Shown: positions 31,885 to 40,645, counted from the first letter of the stretch. The stretch is 45,772 nucleotides of DNA from Mycobacterium sp. AZCC_0083 (GCF_014202335.1 NZ_JACHGP010000021.1:1-45772); one strand, 5' to 3'. The notes: a model not told the origin generated them from the letters alone. Numbers and translations are program-made.

Positions 31885-31923
31885 GCCCGAGAGCCCGGAT
31901 GCCCCCCATCCGGGCTCTCAGGC
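31885..31923 (+). terminator. Terminator of cassette B
   Basis: GAGAGCCCGGATG pairs with CATCCGGGCTCTC around CCCCC. The next outer pair is a C/A mismatch (31888/31920), then three further pairs. Copies A (C-G) and C (T-A) pair at this position, so B looks like the intermediate state. Confidence 0.75.
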
Positions 31924-32045
31924 ACCCGCGATGACGATCGAGACTGAACCGTCTCGGGTTTGATATCGGCCTCGAAGTGTCTGCTCAAGGCGCCAGAGAT
32001 CGAGCCCGGGATATGAGAAGAGGTCAATCGGGCGAAGGCAAGAAG

Positions 32046-32067
32046 GTCGAGTAGTCGATTACTCGAC
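32046..32067. promoter_or_regulatory. Operator-like palindrome upstream of the FAD oxidoreductase
   Basis: GTCGAGTA (32046-32053) and TACTCGAC (32060-32067) are exact inverted arms around GTCGAT, itself nearly symmetric. It sits 83 bp before the start codon. The layout resembles TetR- or MarR-type operators, but no such regulator is encoded next to it. Confidence 0.45.
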
Positions 32068-32149
32068 GTCGCGCCACAGCAAGGGCAGACAATGAGTCGT
32101 CCGCCGCGCAAGTACACGAGGCGCGTTGCTGAAAAGAAGGGTGCGACCA

Positions 32150-33646
32150 ATGTCTGCAGCTCAACCGTCCGATATTGCAGCGCAAAATGTCGCTGTTGAG
32201 AGGTGTGACGTCTGCATAGTGGGAGCCGGGCTCGCCGGACTCAATGCCCTCTTCGTAGCCAGCCGTTACCTATCTCGCGATCAGAAGGTCATCCTCGTCG
32301 ACAGCCGGGAACGCGTCGGCGGCATGTGGGTCGACACGTATCCGTACGTGCGACTGCACCAGCCGCATGGCATGTTCACCGCCGGCAACATCAAGTGGAC
32401 TCTCGGCCAGAAACCCTCCTACTTGGCGACCAAGGGCGAGGTGCTGGGGCACTTTGAACACTGTCTCAACGAGATCAAGCGGCGAGTGCGGGTCGACGAG
32501 TTCTTCGGGTGGACGCTGGAGTCCCACGACGAAACCGACGGGATCGTGCGGATCACGTGCAGATCTTCTGCGGGCCAACTTCGAGTAATTGAGGCGAAAC
32601 GACTGATCAAGGCTTTTGGCGTGCGAGTTGTGCCCAACGAACCGCTCGAGTTGTCCAGCGCGCGTGTCCAGTCGGTGTCTCCGGACTACTGCGACATGCG
32701 CGGCGGGGACATCGGGGCGAGCGACACACCGGTCTGGGTCATCGGCGGCGGAAAGACCGGGATGGATACTGCGCATGCGTTGATCACGACATACCCCAGC
32801 CGTGAGGTGAACCTCGTGGCTGGTTCGGGCACCATGTTCGCCAGCCGCGACCGCCTCTACCCCACGGGTGCCCGACGATGGTGGGGTGGCACGGGACTCG
32901 GCAAGATGGCCTCGGAATTGACTCGCCGTTTCGACGGAACCAACGAGACAGAGGTCGCCAATTGGTTCCGCGCCACATACGGGACGTCGTTAACCTCCGA
33001 GACGGGCAACTTCCTGCTGGGTTTGCTCTCCGATTCGGAGAACAAGACGATTGCCGCCGGCCTGCACGACCTAATCATGGACCACGTCGTGGACGTCGTC
33101 GACAGCAACGGCGCTACGGACCTGGTGTTCCGCAGTGGCGCCACCAAGCCGATCCAACCGGGCAGCTGGATTGTGAATTGCACCGGATACCTGGTGCGCC
33201 ACGACCAGGACCACGACTACGAGCCTTACGTTTCCCCCAGTGGTGCAGTGGTCTCGATACAACCGCGTTCTGCGACCCTGCACCTGACGTCGTTCGGGGG
33301 CTACTTCATGACGCACTTACTCTTCTTGGACAAGATCAACGACCTTCCGCTGTATGAACTCGACATGCAGGACCTGCGGGCGAAGTCGCACGCGGTACTC
33401 CCGTACACGATGTTTTCCCTCGCCCAGCACAACCTCAGCCTGATCTCCGACAGCGTTCCGACCAAGGTATTCCTTGACTGCGGACTCGACCTCGAACGCT
33501 GGTATCCGTTGCCACGCCGCATGATGGGTACGGCGCGCTTCCTGCTCACGCACCGCCGCGAACGCGAGCACCAGCGCCGCGCCCTTGACACTGTGCGCGA
33601 ACGATTCGACGTCCGTTGCGGCCCGCTGACACCTGCACTTCGTTGA
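32150..33646 (+). CDS. FAD-dependent NAD(P)-binding oxidoreductase (monooxygenase-like)
   Basis: A 498-residue flavoprotein from ATG 32150, with AAGAAGGG upstream. The FAD Rossmann motif is CIVGAGLAGL (22-31), followed by VDSRERVGGMWVDTYPYVRL, which recalls flavin-containing monooxygenases. A second nucleotide motif, VIGGGKTGMDTA (197-208), would bind NAD(P)H. The late IVNCTGYLVRHDQ is typical of this fold. A flavin monooxygenase or lysine/ornithine hydroxylase-like reaction is plausible, substrate unknown. The C-terminus is basic (LTHRREREHQRRAL). It is a single-gene unit with an operator-like palindrome upstream. Confidence 0.78.
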   Translation: MSAAQPSDIAAQNVAVERCDVCIVGAGLAGLNALFVASRYLSRDQKVILVDSRERVGGMWVDTYPYVRLHQPHGMFTAGNIKWTLGQKPSYLATKGEVLGHFEHCLNEIKRRVRVDEFFGWTLESHDETDGIVRITCRSSAGQLRVIEAKRLIKAFGVRVVPNEPLELSSARVQSVSPDYCDMRGGDIGASDTPVWVIGGGKTGMDTAHALITTYPSREVNLVAGSGTMFASRDRLYPTGARRWWGGTGLGKMASELTRRFDGTNETEVANWFRATYGTSLTSETGNFLLGLLSDSENKTIAAGLHDLIMDHVVDVVDSNGATDLVFRSGATKPIQPGSWIVNCTGYLVRHDQDHDYEPYVSPSGAVVSIQPRSATLHLTSFGGYFMTHLLFLDKINDLPLYELDMQDLRAKSHAVLPYTMFSLAQHNLSLISDSVPTKVFLDCGLDLERWYPLPRRMMGTARFLLTHRREREHQRRALDTVRERFDVRCGPLTPALR

Positions 33647-33726
33647 GAGCGGGTTCCACTACTTCGGATGTGGTCCTGTCCGTAGATCGCCTGACGGTGG
33701 CCTGCATGCGGTGCTGTACTTAACCC

Positions 33727-34137
33727 ATGGGGGTCGAATCTGTTGCGGGTCGGTTGGGCAGGCTGGCGGCTGTCGTCGCGCTTGGTGGGGGACTGCTTCT
33801 GGCATCTCCGGGGACGGCGTTCGCGTCGACCCCCATCGTGTTCGAGTTGACCGGCTCGTTCGGCGACGGTGTGCAGGTGTCGTACTTCGGCGCCAATGAC
33901 GAACCCATCGTCGAAGTGGCGGGCCTGCCGTGGTCGGCGGCGTACGACTACAACGGGAGCGCGCCGTCGCTGACGTTCACCGGCATCCATCCCGGCCCTG
34001 ATCCAGGCACGGTGACCTGTCGGGTGTCCATCGACGGGCGGACGATCGTCTCGCGCAGCAACAATGCGCCGAAAGCCGCTGGCAATGGCGCGTACTGCAA
34101 CGTCGTCAACCTGGGCAAGGGTTACGTCGCGAACTGA
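33727..34137 (+). CDS. MmpS-like secreted protein
   Basis: A 136-residue exported protein from ATG 33727. A signal peptide (LAAVVALGGGLLLASPGTAF, then AS) precedes a small beta domain: IVFELTGSFGDGVQVSYFGA, VAGLPWSAAY and GTVTCRVSIDGRTIVS with a final Cys in GAYCNVVN. The order of a T/EVTGS strand, LPW and a Cys-x-I/V-x-V-D-G hairpin matches the extracytoplasmic domain of MmpS proteins, which assist MmpL exporters. Here the membrane anchor is replaced by a signal peptide and there is no mmpL nearby. It converges with the next gene, 3 bp away. Confidence 0.65.
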   Translation: MGVESVAGRLGRLAAVVALGGGLLLASPGTAFASTPIVFELTGSFGDGVQVSYFGANDEPIVEVAGLPWSAAYDYNGSAPSLTFTGIHPGPDPGTVTCRVSIDGRTIVSRSNNAPKAAGNGAYCNVVNLGKGYVAN

Positions 34138-34140
34138 GCC

Positions 34141-35538
34141 CTACGGCAGGATGGTCTTCATCAGCATCACGTTGTACGCCGACCACAGCGAGAGGTTGTA
34201 GTACAGCTCGCGACCCGTCGACCACGGATGCAGGTAGGGCGCGTAGATGCCGCCGGGGATCTGCGACTGCGGAACGAGCAGCTGCTCGGGACCCCACGGC
34301 CCTTGGGGTGTCGGCGAAGTCCTCATCACGATGTCGTTGGAGCCGTTGCCGTACAGCGCCAGGTACTGCCGAAGATAGGTGTTGTACTGCGCCGACATCT
34401 CGCTGACCGGGCCGGGGATCACCGGCGTCGCGGCGGCCGGGTTGGCCGGGACCCAGGCTCCGTTGTCGCCGTTCCAGTACTCGTACTTGGTGAGGTCCGG
34501 CACCTGGTTCGGGGCGACCCGGGCGATGTACGCCGAACCGCCGCGGCCGTTGGGTGTCCCGAACGAGTAGAGGTACGGGTCACCGGGTCCGGGCTTGAGG
34601 AATGCCCCCATCTGGAAGTTCTCGTTGCCGCCCGTGGGTGGGCGAATGGTCCCGGGGTAGACGCCCCAGTTCTCGCCATTGTCTTGTGACACAGCGATTG
34701 CCGAGAAGTTCGTCGACCAAGAGCCTGGGCTGTTCCAGTCCCTGATGGACATGAAGTTGAGTAACTGGTTACCGCCGACCGAGACGCCGGCGGTCGGGAT
34801 GATGCCCGTCTCCTCTGGCGCCTGCCCGATGGTGTTGATGATCTGCTTGGAGATGCCCTGTCGCCAGACCGGTGAGCCGGAATACTTGTTGGCGACAACG
34901 CCATCCGGCACGGCAATCGTATTCGACAGCGCGCCATCTGAGCTGCGGAACAGCGTGTTGTAACGCCACTGCTTGTTGGGAATTCCGCAGTAGCCGTTCG
35001 TGTCGCCGAACGCCATGAGCACTTGATGATTGGTGGGATCGCCGTTGTCCCACATGATCCCGAGGTCGGTGCCGGTGATGGCGAAACGTTGGATGGTCTG
35101 GTTTGGGCTGTCAGGTCCGGTCACCCAGCCAACGAGTGTCGTTCCCGGCGGCCCGGAAGGCGGTGCCGCCACGGGTGCGGGCGCCGGCTGAACTGGCTTG
35201 GCGACGGGAGCGGGCTTGGGAGGCACCACTGCCGCCTGTTGGTGCACGGGCTGCGGGGGTGGTGTGAGCGCCTTCAGGATCGAGGGCAGAAGTCCGAGCT
35301 TGGGAAGCGCCGCTTGGTCATTCGCGCCGCTGGGCTTGTGTCCGATCGGGCGGTTGAGCGGCGCGATGTTTGACGGGCTGGGGATCTCGAATGCCTGGTT
35401 GGGGAGGGGCTGAGCTTGTGCGGCAGCGCCTTCGCACGGCTCGGCGCTGGCCGTCGGCGTGGCGCCGAGAGAAACGATGAGCCCGATCACGGCCGCCGAC
35501 GCCATCGATACCGATGCGATACCTGGACGCGGCGACAT
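34141..35538 (-). CDS. Secreted DUF4185 protein with Pro-rich linker
   Basis: A 465-residue exported protein from ATG 35538, preceded by AAGGTG. A signal peptide (ASAAVIGLIVSLGATPTASA) is followed by a Pro/Ala-rich region (about 85-130: PPKPAPVAKPVQPAPAPVAA), probably spanning the cell wall. The C-terminal DUF4185 domain, a five-bladed propeller type, shows LGIMWDNG, VLMAFGDTNGYCG, SIRDWNSPGSWSTNFSAIAV, NFQMGAFLKPGPGDPYLYSF and GGIYAPYLHPWSTGRELYYN. The fold recalls sialidase- or GH-like enzymes; activity here is unknown. Confidence 0.82.
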   Translation of the reverse strand: MSPRPGIASVSMASAAVIGLIVSLGATPTASAEPCEGAAAQAQPLPNQAFEIPSPSNIAPLNRPIGHKPSGANDQAALPKLGLLPSILKALTPPPQPVHQQAAVVPPKPAPVAKPVQPAPAPVAAPPSGPPGTTLVGWVTGPDSPNQTIQRFAITGTDLGIMWDNGDPTNHQVLMAFGDTNGYCGIPNKQWRYNTLFRSSDGALSNTIAVPDGVVANKYSGSPVWRQGISKQIINTIGQAPEETGIIPTAGVSVGGNQLLNFMSIRDWNSPGSWSTNFSAIAVSQDNGENWGVYPGTIRPPTGGNENFQMGAFLKPGPGDPYLYSFGTPNGRGGSAYIARVAPNQVPDLTKYEYWNGDNGAWVPANPAAATPVIPGPVSEMSAQYNTYLRQYLALYGNGSNDIVMRTSPTPQGPWGPEQLLVPQSQIPGGIYAPYLHPWSTGRELYYNLSLWSAYNVMLMKTILP

Positions 35539-35791
35539 GTCACACCTTTCAAGTGGGACGTCGCATTGACGTCAGCAGTTGACTGATGTGACGATAGTGA
35601 TCAGTGAGGCTGATGTGGTCAGTGCTGCATCGAACGGTATCGGTCCGTGACCGTGTCGATACCTAAGAGTTTGGCCTGCCGCGGGATGCCGTGACCAAAG
35701 ATCGCGGGTCGACGCAAGGGAGTCTCGGAAGGTTTCTTTCGAGACGTGCCAGTCGAACTCACCGCGAACTCGTGTCCGTGGGCCAGGCGTC

Positions 35792-36316
35792 CTAATCGAA
35801 CGGAGTCATCAGCGTGTTGCTTGGCAGGGAAACGTCAATCACTTTGCGCGCGGTCTCGGCCCCAGCGATGGGCAGGCCGTCGGGGTCGAGCAGACCGAGT
35901 TGAACGAGCACGCTGGCCTGATCCCAGTAGATGTGCTCGTGCACGAGTTTGTCCTCCTGAAACTGCACAATGGCCACTGTCGGAATCTCCACTGCGCGTC
36001 CGGTGGGCTCAATGCCGGGCAGCATCCAGTCCATCCGAGTGGTGTGGGTGAAGCGGACGACGAACTCGTCGACGACGGAACTCTCGCCGACTGTGCGGCT
36101 GACGGGGAGGAGTTCGAAGTCGGGAGGATTCACCCCGATGAAGTGGTGCGCGTAAAAGTGTCGCAAGCTCTCGAAGCCGACGCCACCGGTCATGGTCGGG
36201 ATGTGATTGACGTAGGGTTCGGCCACCATGGTGGCCATAGTGGCGTCCACGTCCCGCGTGTCAAACTCATACCGACAGTGCGCCTCCCACAACGCGGCAA
36301 GATCGTAAGCGGCCAT
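35792..36316 (-). CDS. SnoaL-like (NTF2-fold) protein
   Basis: A 174-residue protein from ATG 36316, with GAGAGAGG upstream; the frame to 36442 adds 42 residues of non-family sequence. LAALWEAHCRYEFDTRDVDA, EPYVNHIPTMTGG, SLRHFYAHHFIG and VAIVQFQEDKLVHEHIYWDQ are typical of polyketide-cyclase/SnoaL-type NTF2 proteins. Residues lining such pockets include His and Asp in NHIPT and HIYWDQ. It is cytoplasmic; substrate is unknown. The 253-bp gap upstream of 35792 toward the DUF4185 gene contains no visible gene. Confidence 0.78.
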   Translation of the reverse strand: MAAYDLAALWEAHCRYEFDTRDVDATMATMVAEPYVNHIPTMTGGVGFESLRHFYAHHFIGVNPPDFELLPVSRTVGESSVVDEFVVRFTHTTRMDWMLPGIEPTGRAVEIPTVAIVQFQEDKLVHEHIYWDQASVLVQLGLLDPDGLPIAGAETARKVIDVSLPSNTLMTPFD

Positions 36317-36479
36317 GTTCAGTACCTCTCTCGGGGGAGTTTCCAGCCTACGGTCAACCAGCGCACTGGTAGCGCTGGACCGGACTGGGCAACTCGCTAC
36401 GCGGGCTTGAACCACGAAAAAGTGACCGGCTGAGCACGACACGGAACCGCGACTGACTTTCGAGACTCTCGTATGTCGG

Positions 36480-39131
36480 CTATTTCGGGGCGGTCTTCAA
36501 CTCGGTTCGGGCCTGGTCGATTTGGTCGTAGGCGTAGGTCACCATCGCCGTGTTGGTCATGCTTGCCCCCGCGCACGCGAACGATTCGTAGGTCGCGTGA
36601 CCGAGAACATCGCGAAGGTGGGCGATCGCTGTGTCGAGTTCGGGTAGAGCCGCAGTAGTCATGGGATTGGCCGCTGCGAAGCCCGCGATCGTGGCCGCTG
36701 ATTCGTAACGTCCGAGCCGGTCGAGTAAGACGGCCAGGAGGGCCAGCGGCGCGCTGACCATGTAGGTGTTGCCCGACTCGTGAAAGTTGCCGATCGACAC
36801 CGTGAAGTAATCCAACGCGGCCATCCGGTCCCCGTATTCTGCCTCGAGTCCGGACAGCATGTGCACCAGCATCGTCTCGTTGAAGCGGTTGCCGCTGTCT
36901 TGTGCGATGGGCAGGCCACGGCGCGCGGCAGCGAGCGCAAGGCCGGGATCACCGGCGCGGAAGGCATACCCGTGGGCCATGAGCGCCCATGAGAGCACAT
37001 ACGGGTTGCCGGTCGCTTCGGCGGCGTCGATCAGACCGCCGGCGGCGGCCATCGCGTCATCAATGGAACCGGCGACCGTCAGTCCGATGACGAGGTTCGT
37101 CGTGCTGTACGGGTCGGTGGCGCGACCGCGTGCGAGTTGAGCGCGAAACCACTGAACCCACCGTTCCGGCTGGCCGACGGCAGGGTAGGCACTGCCAAGG
37201 AAGCCCGCTGCGGCGTGCGGGAGGTGGTCGCTTCCACCGCTGATCGCCCTCTCGGCGGCCTCGGTGTAGCGAATAGCCGAATCCATCCGTCCGGTGTTGT
37301 AGCACAGCGATGTCAACACATACAGGTCCGTGAGCCGGGGGTGGTCGACGGAGCGGGCCGGCTCGATGAGCTCTTCTGCCCACACGATCGGTTCGTAATT
37401 CTCAGTCAGAAAACCGAACCACGCCGCACATGTTGCGATGGGGGCGGCGACATCCAGATCGCCGTGGTCGGCAGCCCAGCGGAATGCCGTGCGCAGATTG
37501 GCCAGCTCGACGGTGAACCACATATAGGCGTCGCGCTGGCGGGGGCTATCCCACAGCGCAAGGATGTCGGCTTCTCGCCCCGCGAAGTAGCCGGCATGCG
37601 CCGCACGCGCCTCGGTCGCCTCGCCACGGGCGACGAGTTGGTCCTCGGCGAACTGGCGGATCGTCTCGAGCATCGAAAATCGGGTCCGCCCGGCTGCTCG
37701 GTCGGCGACCAGCAGCGACTTGCGAACCAACGCGTCGAGCAGATCGAGAGTCACGTAGTCGTCGGCACCGTCGGATCCGGCCACCGCGCAAGCACTTTCA
37801 ACATCGAATCCCCCGGCGAATATCGAACACCGATCGAGCAGCACCTTTTCCGCATCGTCGAGTAGGTCATAGGACCATTGCACGGCGTGGCGCAACGTTT
37901 GGTGGCGCTCCAGGCCACGCCGTGACCCGACCAACAGCTGGAAACGATGATCGAGACGGTCGCGCACCTCCGTGGCGGTCATCGACGCCATCCGCGAGGC
38001 CGCCAACTCAATGGCCAACGGAATGCGATCAAGGCGGTGGCAGATCTCCAGGACCGCGTCGTCGGCCGAAAAGCCCGGTGCCACACTGTGAGCGCGTTCC
38101 ACCAGCAATTCCACCGCCGCGCCGACTTTCAGCGACTTCACCGGCCATATCTGCTCACGCGCGACGCCCAATCCCTCACGGCTGGTGGCTAGGATCGTCA
38201 CCGTTGCGGACTGCGCGAGGATGGCCTCCACTAGATCCGCCGCTGCGTCGAGCACGTGCTCGCAGTTGTCGAACACCAACAACCGGACCCTACCTTCTAG
38301 CGTGGCGGCCACCGATTCGCTCACAGTCTTGCCCGCCTGCTGCGTGATGCCCAACACGGCGGCCACCGCATCGGGCACAGCCGCCGGATTGGCGACCGTG
38401 GCCAACTCGAAAACCCATATACCGTCCGGGAATTCATCGACCAGACGCATCGCTACCTCGGTCGCAAGCCGCGTCTTGCCGACCCCGCCCACCCCGGTCA
38501 ACGTCACCAGCCGATGATTCCCCAACTCCGCCTCGATCTCGGCGACCTCGGCCTCGCGGCCGACCAAGCTGGTTGCCGCGGGCCGCAAGTTTCCCGAATT
38601 TCTCTCGAGTGTTCGTAGCGGCGGAAAGTCAGTCCCCAGCCCGGGCGCGCGCAGTTGGAACACCGTGATCGGGATCGGGAGGTCTCGCAGCCGCCGCGGC
38701 CCGAGATTCACCAGCTCCACTCCGCTGAGCAGTCCTGCCGTGGTGTCGGCCAGCAGGATCTGACCGCCATGTCCAGCAGCCATTACCCGTGCGGCGCGGT
38801 TGAGTACGGTGCCGAAGTAGTCGCCGTCTCGAAGCTCGGCCTCGCCGGTCGCCAGTCCCATCCGGACTGGTAACTCCAACCTCTGCTGAGCGGCGATCGC
38901 GGCGTCGACAGCCGCCTTCGGCGATGCGAACGCGGCGACCACCCCGTCGCCGGTGTGACTGAACAGAAAACCGCCGTGCGACTCAATTGCGGTGCGCAGC
39001 ACCTCGTCGTGCACGACGAGGGCCGACCCCATCGCAGCAGCATCGGATTCCCACCGACGGGTCGAACCCTCGATATCGGTGAACAAGAAAGTGACAACCC
39101 CCGAAGGCGGGGCCCCCGCGGACACCCGCAC
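36480..39131 (-). CDS. Class III adenylate cyclase fused to an NB-ARC-type ATPase and TPR-like region
   Basis: An 883-residue signalling protein, start here GTG 39131. The cyclase domain (about 10-165) has the first metal Asp in FLFTDIEGSTRRW (D19), the second in HTGDGVVAAF (D62) and NRAARV (111-116) with the transition-state Asn/Arg. An AP-ATPase follows: Walker A GVGGVGKTR (213-221), Walker B RLLVFDNCEHV (about 283-293), LATSREGLG and RIPLAIELAASRM. The last 400 residues are helical repeats. M. tuberculosis relatives such as Rv0386 and Rv2488c end in a LuxR helix-turn-helix; none is visible here, so it may act through proteins rather than DNA. Confidence 0.85.
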   Translation of the reverse strand: MRVSAGAPPSGVVTFLFTDIEGSTRRWESDAAAMGSALVVHDEVLRTAIESHGGFLFSHTGDGVVAAFASPKAAVDAAIAAQQRLELPVRMGLATGEAELRDGDYFGTVLNRAARVMAAGHGGQILLADTTAGLLSGVELVNLGPRRLRDLPIPITVFQLRAPGLGTDFPPLRTLERNSGNLRPAATSLVGREAEVAEIEAELGNHRLVTLTGVGGVGKTRLATEVAMRLVDEFPDGIWVFELATVANPAAVPDAVAAVLGITQQAGKTVSESVAATLEGRVRLLVFDNCEHVLDAAADLVEAILAQSATVTILATSREGLGVAREQIWPVKSLKVGAAVELLVERAHSVAPGFSADDAVLEICHRLDRIPLAIELAASRMASMTATEVRDRLDHRFQLLVGSRRGLERHQTLRHAVQWSYDLLDDAEKVLLDRCSIFAGGFDVESACAVAGSDGADDYVTLDLLDALVRKSLLVADRAAGRTRFSMLETIRQFAEDQLVARGEATEARAAHAGYFAGREADILALWDSPRQRDAYMWFTVELANLRTAFRWAADHGDLDVAAPIATCAAWFGFLTENYEPIVWAEELIEPARSVDHPRLTDLYVLTSLCYNTGRMDSAIRYTEAAERAISGGSDHLPHAAAGFLGSAYPAVGQPERWVQWFRAQLARGRATDPYSTTNLVIGLTVAGSIDDAMAAAGGLIDAAEATGNPYVLSWALMAHGYAFRAGDPGLALAAARRGLPIAQDSGNRFNETMLVHMLSGLEAEYGDRMAALDYFTVSIGNFHESGNTYMVSAPLALLAVLLDRLGRYESAATIAGFAAANPMTTAALPELDTAIAHLRDVLGHATYESFACAGASMTNTAMVTYAYDQIDQARTELKTAPK

Positions 39132-39216
39132 AGAATGTCACACAAAGGCCTGTTCAACGAGGCAATCGCGACCGGAAGTGGCAGGACCACCGATGCGACT
39201 GCCTTCCGTCCACTCC

Positions 39217-39238
39217 GTGTCCGCCGATCGGGGGACAC
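39217..39238. promoter_or_regulatory. Palindrome of cassette C
   Basis: GTGTCC, then GCCGATCGGG, then GGACAC: a 22-bp inverted repeat with one mismatched pair, 125 bp before the peptide start. Confidence 0.5.
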
Positions 39239-39363
39239 GTCTTTCATCCGGTGTAGTGGCTGGTCAGCGGACATACATCTCCAACTGAGTGCGACATAGT
39301 TGTCTCAACGCCGGAAAACACCGGCAGAGAAACTCAAAAGCACACTCACACAAGGAGATTCAC

Positions 39364-39582
39364 ATGAACACCATCAGCCGCCGGATCGCCGCCACCGCCG
39401 CTCTGCTCGCCGCCCCCGCCCTGATCGCCCTCGGTACCGCCACCGCCAGCCACGCCGAGACCTCGGTCCGCTACAACGGCCCGGCCACCAGCGCCCCGGC
39501 CCAGCACCCGGCCTTCCCGCACCAGGTCAACACCCCTCAGCCCGGTACCGCCGAGCATCACCACCACCAGAAGAGCAAGTAA
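39364..39582 (+). CDS. Exported His-rich small peptide, copy C
   Basis: The 72-residue product differs from copies A and B by Gln in VNTPQPGTAE where they have Lys; it shares Pro with B in SAPAQHPAF and Val with A in FPHQVN. The ribosome-binding site is AAGGAG, a single base different from A and B and closer to consensus. Translation could thus be stronger. Signal peptide and HHHHQKSK end are unchanged. Confidence 0.8.
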   Translation: MNTISRRIAATAALLAAPALIALGTATASHAETSVRYNGPATSAPAQHPAFPHQVNTPQPGTAEHHHHQKSK

Positions 39583-39596
39583 GCCCCACCAAAGCC

Positions 39597-39639
39597 CCTG
39601 AGAGCCCGGATGCCCCCTCCCTGCATCCGGGCTCTCAGG
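39597..39639 (+). terminator. Terminator of cassette C
   Basis: CCTGAGAGCCCGGATGC pairs perfectly with GCATCCGGGCTCTCAGG over 17 bp around a 9-nt loop. Relative to copy A, a C-G pair has become T-A, which keeps the stem. Confidence 0.8.
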
Positions 39640-39661
39640 CATTGGGTGCCAAAATGGCCGA

Positions 39662-40174
39662 ATGGACGCAGCCACGCTTCGGGAATTGCAGAAGCCGCTC
39701 AAGCAGCAATATCGCGACGACCCGGCCAGCGCGCGCACTCCGATCGAAGCCGAAGCGTCATTCGAGACGAAACCCGTCACGGCGTCGGTCCAGACGTGGG
39801 CCGCCCCGATCCGTGCCGGTCTGCATCCGGCCACCGGCGGGGACGGAAGCGACGCGTGCTCCGCTGACATGTTGTTGCAGGCCCTGCTGGGCTGCGCCGG
39901 GGTGACGATGCGCAGCGTGGCCACTGCCATGGGCATCGACATCGCCAGCGCGGAATTGCGTGCCACCGGGATCTTCGATGCCCGCGGCACCTTGGGTGTG
40001 TCCCGCGACGTACCCGTCGGCGTGCAGGAGGTCAGCGTCGTCGCCGAGCTGCAGACCGATGCCGACGATGCGACGCTGGCCAAGCTGGCCGAGCTGACGG
40101 AGCGTTACTGCGTTGTGGGACAAAGCTTGGCGCAGGTGCCCTCGATCACCGTCCGCAGGCGTACGGCGCCATAA
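39662..40174 (+). CDS. OsmC-family protein
   Basis: A 170-residue protein from ATG 39662. OsmC/Ohr-type features are ADMLLQALLGCAGVTMRSVA (first Cys about 78) and LTERYCVVGQSLAQVPSITV (second Cys about 150), the pair that reduces organic hydroperoxides. The N-terminus (LRELQKPLKQQYRDDPASAR) matches the OsmC-like subgroup rather than Ohr. It is cytoplasmic. It converges with the SRPBCC gene, 6 bp away. Confidence 0.82.
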   Translation: MDAATLRELQKPLKQQYRDDPASARTPIEAEASFETKPVTASVQTWAAPIRAGLHPATGGDGSDACSADMLLQALLGCAGVTMRSVATAMGIDIASAELRATGIFDARGTLGVSRDVPVGVQEVSVVAELQTDADDATLAKLAELTERYCVVGQSLAQVPSITVRRRTAP

Positions 40175-40180
40175 GTCCGG

Positions 40181-40645
40181 CTACCCGGACTCGGCAACCT
40201 TCTTGATTGCCGCCAGCGTTACGGGAATGCCGTGGTGCGCCGCCTCGCTGCGTTCGGCGATCTGGGCATCGGCCTCGTCGCCGAACCTCTTCTGAAAGCC
40301 GGCGATACCGCGAGGAAGAAACGTCCACGACTCGGTCAGGCGGGTGCCGTCGTCGACGGGTTCCAACGTGAAACCCCAGCGCGCCCAGCCCTTGTTGACC
40401 TCCCACGTGAACTCCCGACCGGGATCGGCAGCCACCACCTGGCACCGGGCCTCCCAGGTCCGCTCCGGGGTCTCGTTGTGGCCGGTGAACCAGGCGCCGA
40501 CGGACGGTCCGTCGCCCTCGTCCCACTCGCACGACTTACAGATCGGGCTCCACTCGCCCGTCCTCGTCACGTCCGACACCATCGCGTAGAGCTGGTCCGG
40601 TTCGACCGAGATGAAAAGAGAATCCGAGTACTCGAGAGCAGTCAC
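40181..40645 (-). CDS. SRPBCC (polyketide cyclase/START-like) protein
   Basis: A 154-residue protein from GTG 40645; the longer frame to 40687 adds a Gly-rich N-terminus without family likeness. EYSDSLFISVEPDQLYAMVS, DVTRTGEWSPICKSCEWDEG, AWFTGHNETPERTWEARCQV and WGFTLEPVDDGTRLTESWTF fit the helix-grip SRPBCC family that binds hydrophobic ligands. It could be a lipid or polyketide carrier or cyclase; substrate unknown. Confidence 0.8.
   Translation of the reverse strand: MTALEYSDSLFISVEPDQLYAMVSDVTRTGEWSPICKSCEWDEGDGPSVGAWFTGHNETPERTWEARCQVVAADPGREFTWEVNKGWARWGFTLEPVDDGTRLTESWTFLPRGIAGFQKRFGDEADAQIAERSEAAHHGIPVTLAAIKKVAESG

Larger units (their letters stand above)
31510..31923 (+). repeat. 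Repeat cassette, copy B
   Basis: Second unit of the family at 23223. It is nearly identical to copy C in the leader (CTCCAACTGAGTGCGACATA in both). It begins within 5 bp of the DUF899 stop and ends at its hairpin, so it has landed neatly between genes. Confidence 0.85.
39217..39639 (+). repeat. Repeat cassette, copy C
   Basis: Third unit of the family at 23223, lying between the divergent cyclase gene and the OsmC gene. Leader and gene are close to copy B. The terminator loop is longest here (9 nt). Confidence 0.85.

Noticed and set aside
23223..39639. The three cassettes as a CRISPR-like or composite-transposon structure
   Set aside because: Copies are 8 kb apart, encode a protein, have the same orientation and carry no transposase; spacers are ordinary genes.
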